Made by a program: the position numbers and the translations under genes
From: Salinibacterium sp. UTAS2018
GTDB lineage: Bacteria; Actinomycetota; Actinomycetes; Actinomycetales; Microbacteriaceae
Assembly: GCF_004118935.1 (NCBI RefSeq)
Contig: NZ_CP035375.1
Span: 1,860,001 to 1,924,000, forward strand
DNA: 64,000 nt
Direction of reading: 5' to 3'
Shown: piece by piece, positions 24,867 through 34,112 of the stretch
Position numbering within the stretch: position 1 is the first letter of the stretch
Layout of the letters: each line of letters begins with the position of its first letter
The notes under the pieces: model-generated
What the model saw: the letters and a program-made list of their open reading frames with translations, nothing else
Database searches by the model: none
Told to the model about the DNA's origin: nothing

Positions 24867-26167
24867 AGCCCATTCTCTCTGTTGTACTTAGCCTTGCGCT
24901 CGGTGGCTATAGCAGCCGAGCGACATAAGAAGAAAAGCACCGCGTACCAGAGCGTCTGAACCGAGGCGAGCGCGACCGCACAAACGACGAAGTTGTCGCT
25001 TGCGACCCAGCTGAGCAACACCGCGGCAGAGGTCGCTGCGAGACGTGACGCATCCCACGCAAGCTGGGTGCCTTGATACTCCAGGATCACCAATGCCCGG
25101 GATATAGGTGAGACCACAAATTGAGCGAAGTAGGAGATGACGAGGAGCTGCGCATAGAAGCCCGCAGTGGCCCACTCAGCTCCGAACACCAGCTGGAATA
25201 GCAGAGGTCCAGCGACCGCGACGGTGACAGCCGGCAACGCCGCCACCGCTAGGAGCCGAAAAGCAAACGTCGACAGCATGTGTCGAAGGCCGAGCCCACC
25301 TTCCCTGTTCTGGCTGGCGAAGGATCCCTCAAAATACTGGCTCACTGCATCCGCAACGATGCCAACTGGTGCTGCCAGCACACGCAACGTGAGCGCGTAA
25401 AGTCCAGCTTCCACGGAACCGTACAAAGCGACTATCAAGATCACCGGAAGTTGTAGCCCCAAGGAGTTGAGCACCCGCGACCACATGTTTACGAGTGGGA
25501 ATCGTTTATATCGAAGCGCCGCTACTTTCAGCTCTCGGCGCCGAGATGACGGCATTTTTTGAAACCGTACCATTCCGACAAGAGCAGCGATTCTTCCGAC
25601 TGCAACGCTCGATATAAGTCCGAGCGAGCCCACACCGCTCAGCCCCAAGATAATGCTCGAGCTAGCTTGGCTCACTCCCTGGACCGCGTTCCTTATCGCG
25701 AGAGACGGATATTCCTGGCGTCGCACGAGCCACGATGAGGCAATGGTGTAAAAGCCAAGCGCCCCGACCGTAACCGGAACGAGCCACCAGTAAATTAGGA
25801 ACACTTCAGAGTCAAAAAGGTGTGACAGTGTTTCTTGGGTCAGGTAGGCGACGAGCGCTAGTGCCGAAACTAAAAACGACACAGAAATGACACCGAGCAG
25901 AACAATATCCTTAGCCCGGTTATCGTCTTCGGGCAAGACAATTGCGCGCTCCCAACTCAGGGTTACTACGTTGCCCAGCACTGCTGAGATAGCAGTTACG
26001 ACAGCTAGTGCACCGAAGTCGGCAGGACTGTAGAGCCGAGTCAAGAAGGGCGACACGAGCAGAATCGCGCCTTGGCCCACCAAGCTTCCGAGGAGTATAC
26101 GAGATACCCCACCCATCATCAGCAATCTGATTCGCGACGGTCGCGACGCTTCAGGGCCACTCCTCAT
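24863..26167 (-). CDS. Wzx-like polysaccharide flippase
   Basis: This 434-aa membrane protein of the polysaccharide transporter (MOP) superfamily has about 12-14 transmembrane helices. Near the start is GSLVGQGAILLVSPFLTRLYSPADFGALAVVTAI, a typical Wzx opening with the LYSPADFG signature. I chose the ATG at 26167 because it overlaps the upstream stop as ATGA, as elsewhere in this operon. The upstream extension to 26221 has no such support. Its role is to move lipid-linked repeat units across the membrane for the Wzy-like polymerase. Confidence 0.86.
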   Translation of the reverse strand: MRSGPEASRPSRIRLLMMGGVSRILLGSLVGQGAILLVSPFLTRLYSPADFGALAVVTAISAVLGNVVTLSWERAIVLPEDDNRAKDIVLLGVISVSFLVSALALVAYLTQETLSHLFDSEVFLIYWWLVPVTVGALGFYTIASSWLVRRQEYPSLAIRNAVQGVSQASSSIILGLSGVGSLGLISSVAVGRIAALVGMVRFQKMPSSRRRELKVAALRYKRFPLVNMWSRVLNSLGLQLPVILIVALYGSVEAGLYALTLRVLAAPVGIVADAVSQYFEGSFASQNREGGLGLRHMLSTFAFRLLAVAALPAVTVAVAGPLLFQLVFGAEWATAGFYAQLLVISYFAQFVVSPISRALVILEYQGTQLAWDASRLAATSAAVLLSWVASDNFVVCAVALASVQTLWYAVLFFLCRSAAIATERKAKYNRENGL

Positions 26168-27291
26168 GCCGACAAGACCCGCTGATAGACCGCTTCCAAG
26201 GTGGGCACCTCTTGCGTCCAATTGAATACATCGGTCGCGGCTTTTCGCGCGTTTCGAGAGTGCTGCTCGAGCAGCACAGGGTTTGCAGCGTAAGCCGCAA
26301 CTGCATCCGCTATCTCGACTGGCGAGTTTTCATTGACCAGCAGCCCACATTCGTATCTCTCAATGATCGAGCGCCAAAGGGGAAAGTCCGAGGCAATAAC
26401 AGGAACGCCCGCCGCGAAATATTCGAACATTTTTGTGGGCAATGACTCCCTGTACGCTCTGGAGCCCTGCAACACCACAAGACCTACTCGTGCCGAAAGA
26501 ATGATGTTCCTCGCCTCGTCGGGCGGTACTGGGCCGTGAAAGTTAACCCGAGACCAGCCAGGCGCAGCGCCCAATTCGTCCGCCAGAGCGGGGGCCATAG
26601 ATCCAGCGAGCTCTAATCTCCAGTCCGCAGGGAAACTTGGCGAATTCAATGTATCGACCATTTGAGCTGCGCCGCGTGTAGCCCCCATCGCTCCGACATA
26701 AACAAGGAGCTTTTCACGCTCCGCAACCGGTGTGGCTGCTGACTCCACAGCACGTAGTGGCGGGTAGTTATGGACAACCGAGACACGATCCTCTGGAAAA
26801 CGCCCCGCGATTGTCTCGGTTGCCGCAATAACATGGTTGCTCATTTTCATAAGGCCGACGGCAGCGTAAGCGGCTGCTTTCATCAGGGTCCGCGACCACG
26901 GAGCTAAGTACTCCTTACTGAGGACCTGAATTGGGAGGTCCTCATGCGCATCGAATATGACCTTTTTCCCCAAAAGCCGCAGCAGGGGAACCGCCCACAC
27001 TAGTTCCGGGTCATGGAGGTGGAATATCGACGCACGCGTTTTCAATCCATGGCGTACAGCACGCACTGATCCAAACACAACTCGCTTCAGCCGCGGCAGG
27101 CGCGGCAAAGCGACAACGTGCACCGCGGTCTTTGGCGCCTCCACCGCACTTTCTATCGCAATGAGATGGACGTCGTAACCCGTCTTTTGCAGGCTCACGC
27201 ACTCGCGATAATGAATGCGGTTGTCGGTCCAGGGGTGAGCTGAGCTGACATGAACTACGCAGACCCGTTCGCCGCCATCAGTCGGTTTCAA
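26164..27291 (-). CDS. GT4-family glycosyltransferase
   Basis: A 375-aa GT-B glycosyltransferase. I prefer the TTG at 27291 because AGGAA lies 7 nt upstream and the family's first strand (VCVVHVSSAHPWTDNRI) follows 10 residues later. The open frame extends to 27348. Motifs include KKVIFDAHEDLP, EKLLVYVGAMGATRGAAQMVDTL and the E-x7-E-like RESLPTKMFEYFAAGVPVIA. It may transfer a sugar onto the growing lipid-linked unit. The start overlap with the flippase shows co-translation. The 121 bp upstream of it contain no gene. Confidence 0.87.
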   Translation of the reverse strand: MKPTDGGERVCVVHVSSAHPWTDNRIHYRECVSLQKTGYDVHLIAIESAVEAPKTAVHVVALPRLPRLKRVVFGSVRAVRHGLKTRASIFHLHDPELVWAVPLLRLLGKKVIFDAHEDLPIQVLSKEYLAPWSRTLMKAAAYAAVGLMKMSNHVIAATETIAGRFPEDRVSVVHNYPPLRAVESAATPVAEREKLLVYVGAMGATRGAAQMVDTLNSPSFPADWRLELAGSMAPALADELGAAPGWSRVNFHGPVPPDEARNIILSARVGLVVLQGSRAYRESLPTKMFEYFAAGVPVIASDFPLWRSIIERYECGLLVNENSPVEIADAVAAYAANPVLLEQHSRNARKAATDVFNWTQEVPTLEAVYQRVLSA

Positions 27292-27469
27292 TTTGAGCGT
27301 TCCTGTTCTAAATAGCTGAGTTATGGAACTGAACGACGTACAGCCCAAGCACTATGCCTAATCGTGTAAATCTGAGCGAAAGAACCGCTGAGATCTGAGG
27401 ATACGGGCCCGACAACCTTGCTCGATAGATCGGAGCCTCGCATGCCGGGGCGTAGTTGAGACGTCGCCC

Positions 27470-28039
27470 CTACCCGCCCACCGACGAATCTTTTCCGACG
27501 TCATCCTGAGCAAGCCCCGCACTCGCGAACTCGGACGCGAGGATACCGATCTGGATCGCATCGAGGAACTTGCCGTCTCGCCACACGTGCTGCCGAAGGC
27601 GCCCTTCCTCGCTCCAACCCGATTTACGAATGTAGACGACGAGTGACGGGAGGTTTGTTTCTAAGATCGTGCTGTGCAATCGATTCAGGCCAACATCATT
27701 GAAAGCAAATCGCATCAATGCTTGCACCGCCTCAGCGCCGTAACCCTTGCCTCGATTGCCGGGATCGCCGCCAAGCTTCAACGCCGTCAATGCGCTCCGG
27801 TTATGCCAGTCGATATCCCACAACCCAGTTAGCCCCAACCGGTCCCCAGAGGTGCTCTCCACTACAAATCGGCGGGTAGTGCTCGTATTGGCACCCGAGA
27901 CGAACCATCTCTCTTGGTCCGCCATCGACACAGGCCAGTCCCAGCCAACCACTCGCTCACGCACAACCGTGTCATTCGCGAGACTTTGGAGAAAAGGGAG
28001 GTCCTCATGTTCAATCGGCCGCAGTCGAATTCTACTCAT
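27470..28039 (-). CDS. GNAT (RimJ/RimL-type) N-acetyltransferase
   Basis: This 189-aa protein begins IRLRPIEHEDLPFLQSL, a RimL-type GNAT opening. It carries the acetyl-CoA loop GNRGKGYGAEAVQALMRFAF and then LNRLHSTILETNLPSLVVYIRKSGW. Its first 8 bp overlap the end of the sugar-transferase gene. A dehydratase and aminotransferase that make 4-amino-4,6-dideoxy sugars lie upstream, so the likely substrate is the 4-amino group of a UDP-sugar, as with PseH. No LbH-type (PglD) acetyltransferase is present. The family is certain; the substrate is an inference. Confidence 0.85.
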   Translation of the reverse strand: MSRIRLRPIEHEDLPFLQSLANDTVVRERVVGWDWPVSMADQERWFVSGANTSTTRRFVVESTSGDRLGLTGLWDIDWHNRSALTALKLGGDPGNRGKGYGAEAVQALMRFAFNDVGLNRLHSTILETNLPSLVVYIRKSGWSEEGRLRQHVWRDGKFLDAIQIGILASEFASAGLAQDDVGKDSSVGG

Positions 28040-28676
28040 TTTTCTCCTCCGTCTTTGGTGACGAGCTTAGGTCGTCGACGTCCTGTCGCGTTTGGTTGAG
28101 AAGTACGCCTTCAGCGCGCATTACGCGCCCGACGGTCTTGAGAAGGATGCGGATGTCGAGACCAGGGCTCACTGACTGGACATACTCAACATCCGCCTCG
28201 ATCCTCTTCGACCATGGCGCAGAATTTCGAAATCGAACTTGAGCAAGGCCCGTCACCCCCTGCGGAACCTCGAGCCGACGTTTTTGTGCCGCAGAGTACC
28301 TCTCGTATTGCTCGACAAGCGCTGGTCTAGGGCCGACGAAAGCCATATCTCCCGCGAATATATTGAGCAATTGAGGCAGTTCATCCAAACTCGTCGTTCT
28401 CAAAAATTGACCTAGCGGCGGCACGAGGTTTAGCTCGGGCGGCATGTAGCCGCCGCCCTTGACTTCGGCACCAACGATCATCGTCCGAAATTTAACGATC
28501 TCGAATTTCTTCCCGAACCGGCCAACTCTCGTCTGACGGAACATGATCGGCGTTCCCATCTTCGCGCGAATCGTTATCGCGATGAGGAGCAACACTGGGG
28601 AAGAAAGCACCAGAAGTATCGCCGCGAACACACGATCGCTAGCTGCCCGGATTAATAAGTACCGTTGAGACATCAT
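28032..28676 (-). CDS. Bacterial sugar transferase (PglC/WcaJ-type phosphoglycosyltransferase)
   Basis: This 214-aa monotopic phosphoglycosyltransferase joins a sugar-1-phosphate to undecaprenyl phosphate, which starts repeat-unit synthesis. The reentrant hydrophobic helix is at about residues 15-40 (VFAAILLVLSSPVLLLIAI). Conserved motifs include PIMFRQTRVGRFGKKFEIVKFRTM, LRTTSLDELPQLLNI (with the catalytic DE) and FVGPRPAL. It is short, without the extra N-terminal membrane domain of WcaJ. I chose the ATG at 28676, which overlaps the upstream stop as ATGA. Confidence 0.93.
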   Translation of the reverse strand: MMSQRYLLIRAASDRVFAAILLVLSSPVLLLIAITIRAKMGTPIMFRQTRVGRFGKKFEIVKFRTMIVGAEVKGGGYMPPELNLVPPLGQFLRTTSLDELPQLLNIFAGDMAFVGPRPALVEQYERYSAAQKRRLEVPQGVTGLAQVRFRNSAPWSKRIEADVEYVQSVSPGLDIRILLKTVGRVMRAEGVLLNQTRQDVDDLSSSPKTEEKNE

Positions 28677-29704
28677 GCAGATCCTGCCCGATAGGCGGGA
28701 AAATAGCCCGCTTCTTTCAGAGTGGCCACCCCGCACCCAATTTCACGCGCGCGCGCTGTCACCAGTTCTTCATATTCAGAAGGCAGGATCACAAATTTCC
28801 CGACTTCGAACGGGAGCACTCGCCCCCCGAAAGATAACTTGAATCTGAAGAGCGAATCAGTTGGCCCGGTGCCACCACCGAGATGGGCTGAACGGCGATC
28901 GTTATGAGCCGCCCACTCTAAAATTTTCCAGACCAAAAGATTGTTCGAGCCGTTTCTGGCCTGAACAGGGTCGGAGCCGGACAGGTGGTAGTGAACCACT
29001 TCATCGTCCACCATGACCAGCGCAGCAGCGACAATCTGACCTAAGCCGTCTGCAACTGTCGCGAGCAGGAGCCGATCCCCTAGCCCCTCGGCCAACCTCC
29101 GATAATAGGAGTTCGGATACTTGTGGTGCGTCGCCGCCCCGACCCTCTCCATGGTGCTCTCGTAGAGTCGCCGAAAGTCACTTCCCGTTTCTAGGTCACG
29201 TGAATCTACTCTTCGAATCGCGCCAACCAGCCCCGATTTTTCTGCCTTTCGCACGGCAGTTCTGGAGCGCCCTTGCATCGACGCCCACACCGTCGCGGCG
29301 TCGATCGTCTCCACGCTAATAGTGTCGGAAATGTGTTCGACCGTCGGCATAGCCGTATCGGGAAGAAACGTGAGCTGCTTGCCCCCAAAAGGAGAGAGCC
29401 GGAGAAAGAGCGAGACCACGTTCGCTGCTTTGAGCACCTCGATAGCTTCCTCCCACAACTCACGACTCTTGTCCGCAGAGACCGTTGGGTGAGTGAACAC
29501 ACCGGCGTAGCCGTAAGGGCTTGCTGCTTCGACGAGGGATCCACCCACTGATGATAGAACCAGAGGCATCTGCCATGAACCGTCTTTGAGGGACAGATTG
29601 ACCCATCGTTGCCCCGTGCCCAGCACGAGTGCTTCACCGTAAGCCTGAGAGAAGTAGACACTAGGCGCTTGGCTTGGCGAGATATTTCTCAGTGCAAGAT
29701 TCAT
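28673..29704 (-). CDS. FemAB/BioF2-like aminoacyl- or acyltransferase
   Basis: This 343-aa protein has the double-GNAT fold of FemAB relatives. SRTAVRKAEKSGLVGAIRR near the middle is the typical FemAB helix, followed by RRLYESTMERVGA. The second half has AAALVMVDDEVVHYHLSGSD, then NLLVWKILEWAAHNDRRSAHLGGG and LFRFKLSFGG. Such proteins add amino acids or acyl groups to lipid II, sugars or other acceptors. It is overlapped by ATGA on both sides, with a PLP-dependent enzyme upstream. It may decorate an amino sugar of the polymer; the acceptor is not known. Confidence 0.8.
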   Translation of the reverse strand: MNLALRNISPSQAPSVYFSQAYGEALVLGTGQRWVNLSLKDGSWQMPLVLSSVGGSLVEAASPYGYAGVFTHPTVSADKSRELWEEAIEVLKAANVVSLFLRLSPFGGKQLTFLPDTAMPTVEHISDTISVETIDAATVWASMQGRSRTAVRKAEKSGLVGAIRRVDSRDLETGSDFRRLYESTMERVGAATHHKYPNSYYRRLAEGLGDRLLLATVADGLGQIVAAALVMVDDEVVHYHLSGSDPVQARNGSNNLLVWKILEWAAHNDRRSAHLGGGTGPTDSLFRFKLSFGGRVLPFEVGKFVILPSEYEELVTARAREIGCGVATLKEAGYFPAYRAGSA

Positions 29705-30756
29705 GACTTTGTCACCGACAACAAGGCGCGCCCCACATCTGTCATTTGCTCGGGCGTATAGCGATGATCAATAGGAATCGAAAGAATGTTGGATTGCCAA
29801 GGAATCTCTGGCTCGAGCATCGACGGGCGCGGCCAGTGAATCGGGCAGAACACTCCGCTGGCCGCCATCGACTCTTGCATGAGCTGCGGGTCGTGGACTT
29901 CCACAACAAGGTGAGACGGGACACTTCCGGGCGTCGGTTTATTGACAATTCGAATGGATTTTTCTCCATCGAGGATCCGCGCCAAGACCGCAGCGTTCCG
30001 CACGCGGGCCTGGGCGAGCTGCTCGTAATCGAATGTCCTCAACGATTCCAGCGTCCGCATATCTGGTGCGTGGGCGGTCCTCGACGCGTCAAGCACGCTA
30101 TTGGCATCACGAAAAAAAGCTTTGGACGCGGCAGAATCGCCACCCACCATTGAGTCTGATTTCGCGCGCATCGCTTCCCAGCGCCCGTTCTGGCGAGCCG
30201 GGAACACCCGCGACGCTAGGTCGCCGATCTTGCCGCGAAGGTAGGCTCCGTCGCCGACTGGGAGAGTCTTCCGGAGACTCGCGATCGAGATATCGGCGCG
30301 GGAACGCCCCGGCGAGAGCACACGATGCGTCTCGTCATCGATCACGACTCCGCCCAAGGACTGGAGCTCCAAAATCGCCTGCACAAACTCGCTGTCTGGG
30401 ACGCGCCCGAAATATAACGCGACTAATGCCACAAAGTTGCCGTCGACCGCCGCGGCAATGGCTCGCAGAGAATCGAGTGAAAGCGTGAGGTCTGGATTCA
30501 TCTCGACAAATTGAAAATCCCAATCCCGCCCCTGAAAAGGGGAAAGCATGCTTTCACACAGGAACGAAGGAAGAAGAAGAGTCCTTTGCCCGCTGTCCCA
30601 AAGCAAATCACTGATTAGTTGCAGAGCCTGACGCCCGGTTTCAACATAAGCGATCTTGGAACCATCTTCCCAAGGCGGACTCGCTGCGGTCTTCAGCAGA
30701 AAGTTCGTCGCGATGAGTTCCATATCTGAACCGATTTCGCTATTCATCGGAGCCAT
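29701..30756 (-). CDS. PLP-dependent DegT-like aminotransferase (divergent)
   Basis: This 351-aa protein is a remote member of the aspartate aminotransferase fold. YVETGRQALQLISDLLWDSG is the cofactor-phosphate region. GGVVIDDETHRVLS carries the PLP-ring aspartate. SIASLRKTLPVGDGAYL carries the Schiff-base lysine. It differs clearly from the StrS-type enzyme next door and lacks its GNK motif. Its stop overlaps the FemAB-like gene's start, and I infer that the two act on the same substrate. The reaction is unknown. The 111 bp upstream hold no gene. Confidence 0.7.
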   Translation of the reverse strand: MAPMNSEIGSDMELIATNFLLKTAASPPWEDGSKIAYVETGRQALQLISDLLWDSGQRTLLLPSFLCESMLSPFQGRDWDFQFVEMNPDLTLSLDSLRAIAAAVDGNFVALVALYFGRVPDSEFVQAILELQSLGGVVIDDETHRVLSPGRSRADISIASLRKTLPVGDGAYLRGKIGDLASRVFPARQNGRWEAMRAKSDSMVGGDSAASKAFFRDANSVLDASRTAHAPDMRTLESLRTFDYEQLAQARVRNAAVLARILDGEKSIRIVNKPTPGSVPSHLVVEVHDPQLMQESMAASGVFCPIHWPRPSMLEPEIPWQSNILSIPIDHRYTPEQMTDVGRALLSVTKS

Positions 30757-30867
30757 CCACCAGGTGAAAGGCGTCTTTCTTTACGCGGAATGAGATCGAA
30801 GCACCCGACCGCGTGGTCGAAAGACGCTTACAGGCGCACGCTGTGAACGGCCTCCAGAAAAAGACCT

Positions 30868-32019
30868 TCAACTGGCGACCCTCAAAGCCACTTTGCCCAG
30901 GTAAACGACGATCGCCTTTTTGATTCGTTCGACTTCGTCGACGCTGAGCGCAGAACCGCTCGGCAACGTGAGGCCGTGTCTGAAGAGAGACTGCGAGCTT
31001 CCGTTCACCGCACGTCTAGATTCGGCGAAGATCGGCTGCAAGTGCATGGGCTTCCAGAGCGGTCGGCTTTCGATGTTGTCTTTCAGGAGAGCAGCGCTCA
31101 AATCGGCCGCCGACCATCCCGTGAGGCTCTCGTCAACAACGATCGAGGTTAACCAGAAGTTGTCTTCTTCGTCGTTCGCGCCGCCAAAAATCTCGACTCC
31201 TTCGATCTGAGAAAAAAGCTCTCGGTACCGCTCGCGCATCGTGCGCCGGCGTGCGATCATCTCGTCGAGACGAGTGAGTTGAGCCCGCCCGAGCGCTGCG
31301 AGCAAATTACTGAGCCGGTAGTTATAGCCAATGTCCGTGTGCTCGTAATGAGCGACGGGCTGCCGAGCTTGGGTAGCGAGGTAGCGGGCTCGCTGCGCGA
31401 GCTCGGCGTCATCGGTGAGCAGCATTCCGCCACCAGACGTCGTCATGATCTTGTTTCCGTTGAACGAAACTATCGATGCTCGCCCGAACGAACCGGCCGG
31501 CTTTCCTCTATGAGTCGCGCCCAACGACTCCGCGGCGTCAGCGACAACAGGGATGCCATACTCGTCCGCAATTGCGCAGATCTCGGTGTAATTCACCGCC
31601 TTGCCCAGAAGGTCGACCGCAACAATCGCGGCCACAGCCTCACCATCACGAGTGAGTTGTTCGAGCGTTTTCCGCAGCAATGCAGGATCCATATTGCCGG
31701 TGTCGATCTCGCAATCGATAAAGAAGGGCTGAGCGCCTGTGTAGACAATCGCATTGGCCGTGGCAGCGAATGTCATCGTAGAAGTCAGGACGAGGTCGCC
31801 GGGTTTCACCCCAACACCAAGCAAGGCCAGATGCAGCGCGGCCGTACCCGAACTCAACGCCACCGCGTGCTCGACTCCGACACGTGCGGCTAGCTCGCTC
31901 TCGAAAGCATCGACGTCGGGGCCTAGCGGCGCAATCCAGCCCGAGCGCATCGCAGCCACGACGTATTGTTCCTCGAGTTCGCCCACATCGGGAGACGACA
32001 TATGAATTCTGCTGCTCAC
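30868..32019 (-). CDS. DegT/DnrJ/EryC1/StrS sugar aminotransferase (PglE-like)
   Basis: This 383-aa PLP enzyme probably converts a UDP-4-keto-6-deoxy-HexNAc to the 4-amino sugar, using glutamate. I chose GTG 32019: GGAG lies 7 nt upstream and it overlaps the dehydratase stop as GTGA. The protein then opens VSSRIHMSSPDVGELEEQYV, typical of the family. Motifs are ALSSGTAALHLAL (phosphate site), VVADAAESLGA (PLP-ring Asp) and SFNGNKIMTTSGGGML (Schiff-base Lys). Downstream residues NYRLSNLLAALGRAQL and RRRTMRERY also fit. Confidence 0.93.
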   Translation of the reverse strand: MSSRIHMSSPDVGELEEQYVVAAMRSGWIAPLGPDVDAFESELAARVGVEHAVALSSGTAALHLALLGVGVKPGDLVLTSTMTFAATANAIVYTGAQPFFIDCEIDTGNMDPALLRKTLEQLTRDGEAVAAIVAVDLLGKAVNYTEICAIADEYGIPVVADAAESLGATHRGKPAGSFGRASIVSFNGNKIMTTSGGGMLLTDDAELAQRARYLATQARQPVAHYEHTDIGYNYRLSNLLAALGRAQLTRLDEMIARRRTMRERYRELFSQIEGVEIFGGANDEEDNFWLTSIVVDESLTGWSAADLSAALLKDNIESRPLWKPMHLQPIFAESRRAVNGSSQSLFRHGLTLPSGSALSVDEVERIKKAIVVYLGKVALRVAS

Positions 32020-33863
32020 GCAATCTCCTTGGCTACCGCGAAAGGCACGCCAGCCTTCCCGTTCTCGAATTTCTCCACGCCACAGCGCACGATCCACTGA
32101 TCGAAATCGAGATCGGCGGGGTCGAGTTCGCTCACCCGCGAGTGCGAGATCTTGGGGTGAACTCGACGGTCATCTGACTCGTTGGTTCCCACCAAAATCT
32201 CGTGCAGCTTCTCGCCCGCGCGCAAGCCGGTATAGACAATCTCGATGTCTTTGCCCGACATCTCGATCATGCGCTCGGCAACCTCGCGAATCTTCACCGG
32301 CTCCCCCATGTCGAGAATCAGCACCTCGGCGCCCTCGCCAATACCGCCGGCCTGCACCACTAGCTGGCACGCCTCCGGAATGGTCATGAAGTACCGAGTG
32401 ACATCGGGATGCGTAACCGTGAGCGGCCCGCCCGCTTCGATCAGTGCCGTAAATGTGGGCAGCATCGAACCGCGACTGCCGATCACGTTGCCAAAGCGGA
32501 CCGAAAGATACTTCTTGCCCGTCTCTTTCGCTGCCCAGGCGGTGAGCTTTTCAGCGATGCGCTTTGAGTGCCCCAGAACGCTCGTGGGGTTCGCAGCCTT
32601 GTCGGTAGAGATGTTCACGAACGTGGTGACCCCCACCGAGCGCGCCGCGCTCAGCACATTGAGCGTGCCCAGAACATTCGACTTCCACGCCTCCATCGGA
32701 TACTGCTCTAACATCGGCAGGTGCTTGAGCGCCGCCGCGTGGAACACCACCTGGGGGCGTCGTTCATCAAAAACTGACTGCAGTGCATCCGCATCTCGAA
32801 TGCTCGCCAACACCACATCCTTAGTGTCTAGGAGGCCGTGCCCCAGAATCGAAAGCTGCGTCGACTGCAGACCCGTCTCGTCGTGATCGACCATGATCAA
32901 CTCGGCGGGACTAAAGCGAGAAATCTGACGGCACAGCTCTGAGCCGATCGACCCTCCCGCGCCCGTCACCAAGACGCGCGCACCCGTCAAATAACCAGCG
33001 ATCGACCCGACGTCAGTATCGACAGGATGCCGGCCGATGAGATCTTCAATCGAGATGTCTCTCAAGTCACGCAGTTGAGTTCGCCCGGCCAGCACTTCGA
33101 CCAACGAAGGTAAGACCATTACACGCAGCCCTGCCGCTGCCGCTGCGTCGCTGACTCGCGTTAATAACTCGGCGTCAGCCCGCGCTACGGCTATAACAAG
33201 CACTGTCGCCCCAGTATCGGCGGCAACTCGAGCCAACTCAGCGCCCGTACCCGCAACACGAATTCCGTGATGCCAAGCGAAGCGGCGTGACGGCGCATCG
33301 TCGATCATCGCAACAGGCCTATACGGCGACGCGCTGTCGGTGACCATGCGGCGAATAGTCACTGCGCCTAAGTAACCCGCACCATAAATCAACGCGGGCT
33401 CTGCATCTGAAGGCGGTGCCATCGAGCGCTCCACCAAAAGTCGCTTGAGATAGCGTGCTGAGCCCATCAACACGAAAGCAACCGGAATCGCGATGAACAT
33501 CGTGCTGCGCGGAATCATCCACTCCGTGCCCCACAAGACAACCGGAAGACCGAAGGACAACCCAACGATGAGCACCACACCCAGCAGCGCGCGGACTTCG
33601 GCAAAGCTCCCATAGGGATGGCGCCCACGGTAGAGGAAGAGCACCCAGCCAACAAGAAATTGCGCACTCCACGTGACAAAGATTAAGGAGAGCAGAGGCA
33701 GCCACGTGATGCGGGTCACATCGAAGTCGTAACGCAGCACTACAGCTGCCAGAATTGCGCAGAACCACGCGAACGCATCCACGAGGTACTGCGTCGTGAT
33801 GCGTGCGACTGCGCCACGCCGATAAACGGCGGTGAGGAACCGGTCGAGCGTGTCAGCTAACAC
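32016..33863 (-). CDS. Membrane-bound FlaA1/PglF-type NDP-sugar 4,6-dehydratase
   Basis: This 615-aa protein has four N-terminal transmembrane helices (residues about 25-130), a CoA-binding-like domain, then an SDR dehydratase domain. It has the NAD motif TGAGGSIGSELCRQ, HAAALKHLPMLE, and ISTDKAANPTSVLGHSKR. In place of the SDR YxxxK tyrosine there is leucine (LGHSK), consistent with the large FlaA1 class, which uses the TDK residues. The expected reaction is UDP-GlcNAc to UDP-4-keto-6-deoxy-GlcNAc. The start is GTG 33863. It heads the row of genes down to 28 kb. Confidence 0.92.
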   Translation of the reverse strand: MLADTLDRFLTAVYRRGAVARITTQYLVDAFAWFCAILAAVVLRYDFDVTRITWLPLLSLIFVTWSAQFLVGWVLFLYRGRHPYGSFAEVRALLGVVLIVGLSFGLPVVLWGTEWMIPRSTMFIAIPVAFVLMGSARYLKRLLVERSMAPPSDAEPALIYGAGYLGAVTIRRMVTDSASPYRPVAMIDDAPSRRFAWHHGIRVAGTGAELARVAADTGATVLVIAVARADAELLTRVSDAAAAAGLRVMVLPSLVEVLAGRTQLRDLRDISIEDLIGRHPVDTDVGSIAGYLTGARVLVTGAGGSIGSELCRQISRFSPAELIMVDHDETGLQSTQLSILGHGLLDTKDVVLASIRDADALQSVFDERRPQVVFHAAALKHLPMLEQYPMEAWKSNVLGTLNVLSAARSVGVTTFVNISTDKAANPTSVLGHSKRIAEKLTAWAAKETGKKYLSVRFGNVIGSRGSMLPTFTALIEAGGPLTVTHPDVTRYFMTIPEACQLVVQAGGIGEGAEVLILDMGEPVKIREVAERMIEMSGKDIEIVYTGLRAGEKLHEILVGTNESDDRRVHPKISHSRVSELDPADLDFDQWIVRCGVEKFENGKAGVPFAVAKEIA

Positions 33864-33979
33864 ACGGCGCCTCGCTGGAGAGATGTCGACTGCGGCGCGG
33901 CTTCACCTGTAACTGCAAGCGGCTCGAAAACAGCGGGCCGCACTTTGACCCACGAGCTATAGGAAATGCCTTTTTTCAC
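33857..33979 (-). CDS. Possible 40-aa small ORF overlapping the dehydratase start
   Basis: A GTG at 33979 with GAGGA 6 nt upstream opens a 40-aa frame beginning VKKGISYSSWVKVRPAVF. Its TAG lies inside the first codons of the dehydratase gene, a layout suited to translational coupling. It has no recognisable domain or signal peptide. It could be a leader peptide of the polysaccharide operon or a chance frame. The remaining 33980-34112 hold no gene. Confidence 0.35.
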   Translation of the reverse strand: MKKGISYSSWVKVRPAVFEPLAVTGEAAPQSTSLQRGAVC

Positions 33980-34112
33980 GTTAGATCCTCGGAACGATAG
34001 TCGCCGGCCTGAGGTTTGTCGACCGGCACATTCGCAAGCAGTTTTCACGAACAATAAACTCTGCTCAATTACTCACTTTAGCTCCGCGCAGACAACCGTG
34101 TCTACTTAGGGG

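Noticed and set aside
33857..33979. RiPP or lasso-peptide precursor
   Set aside because: No cyclase, protease or recognition element is nearby and the sequence lacks a convincing core. Only a leader-peptide role is kept as a possibility.
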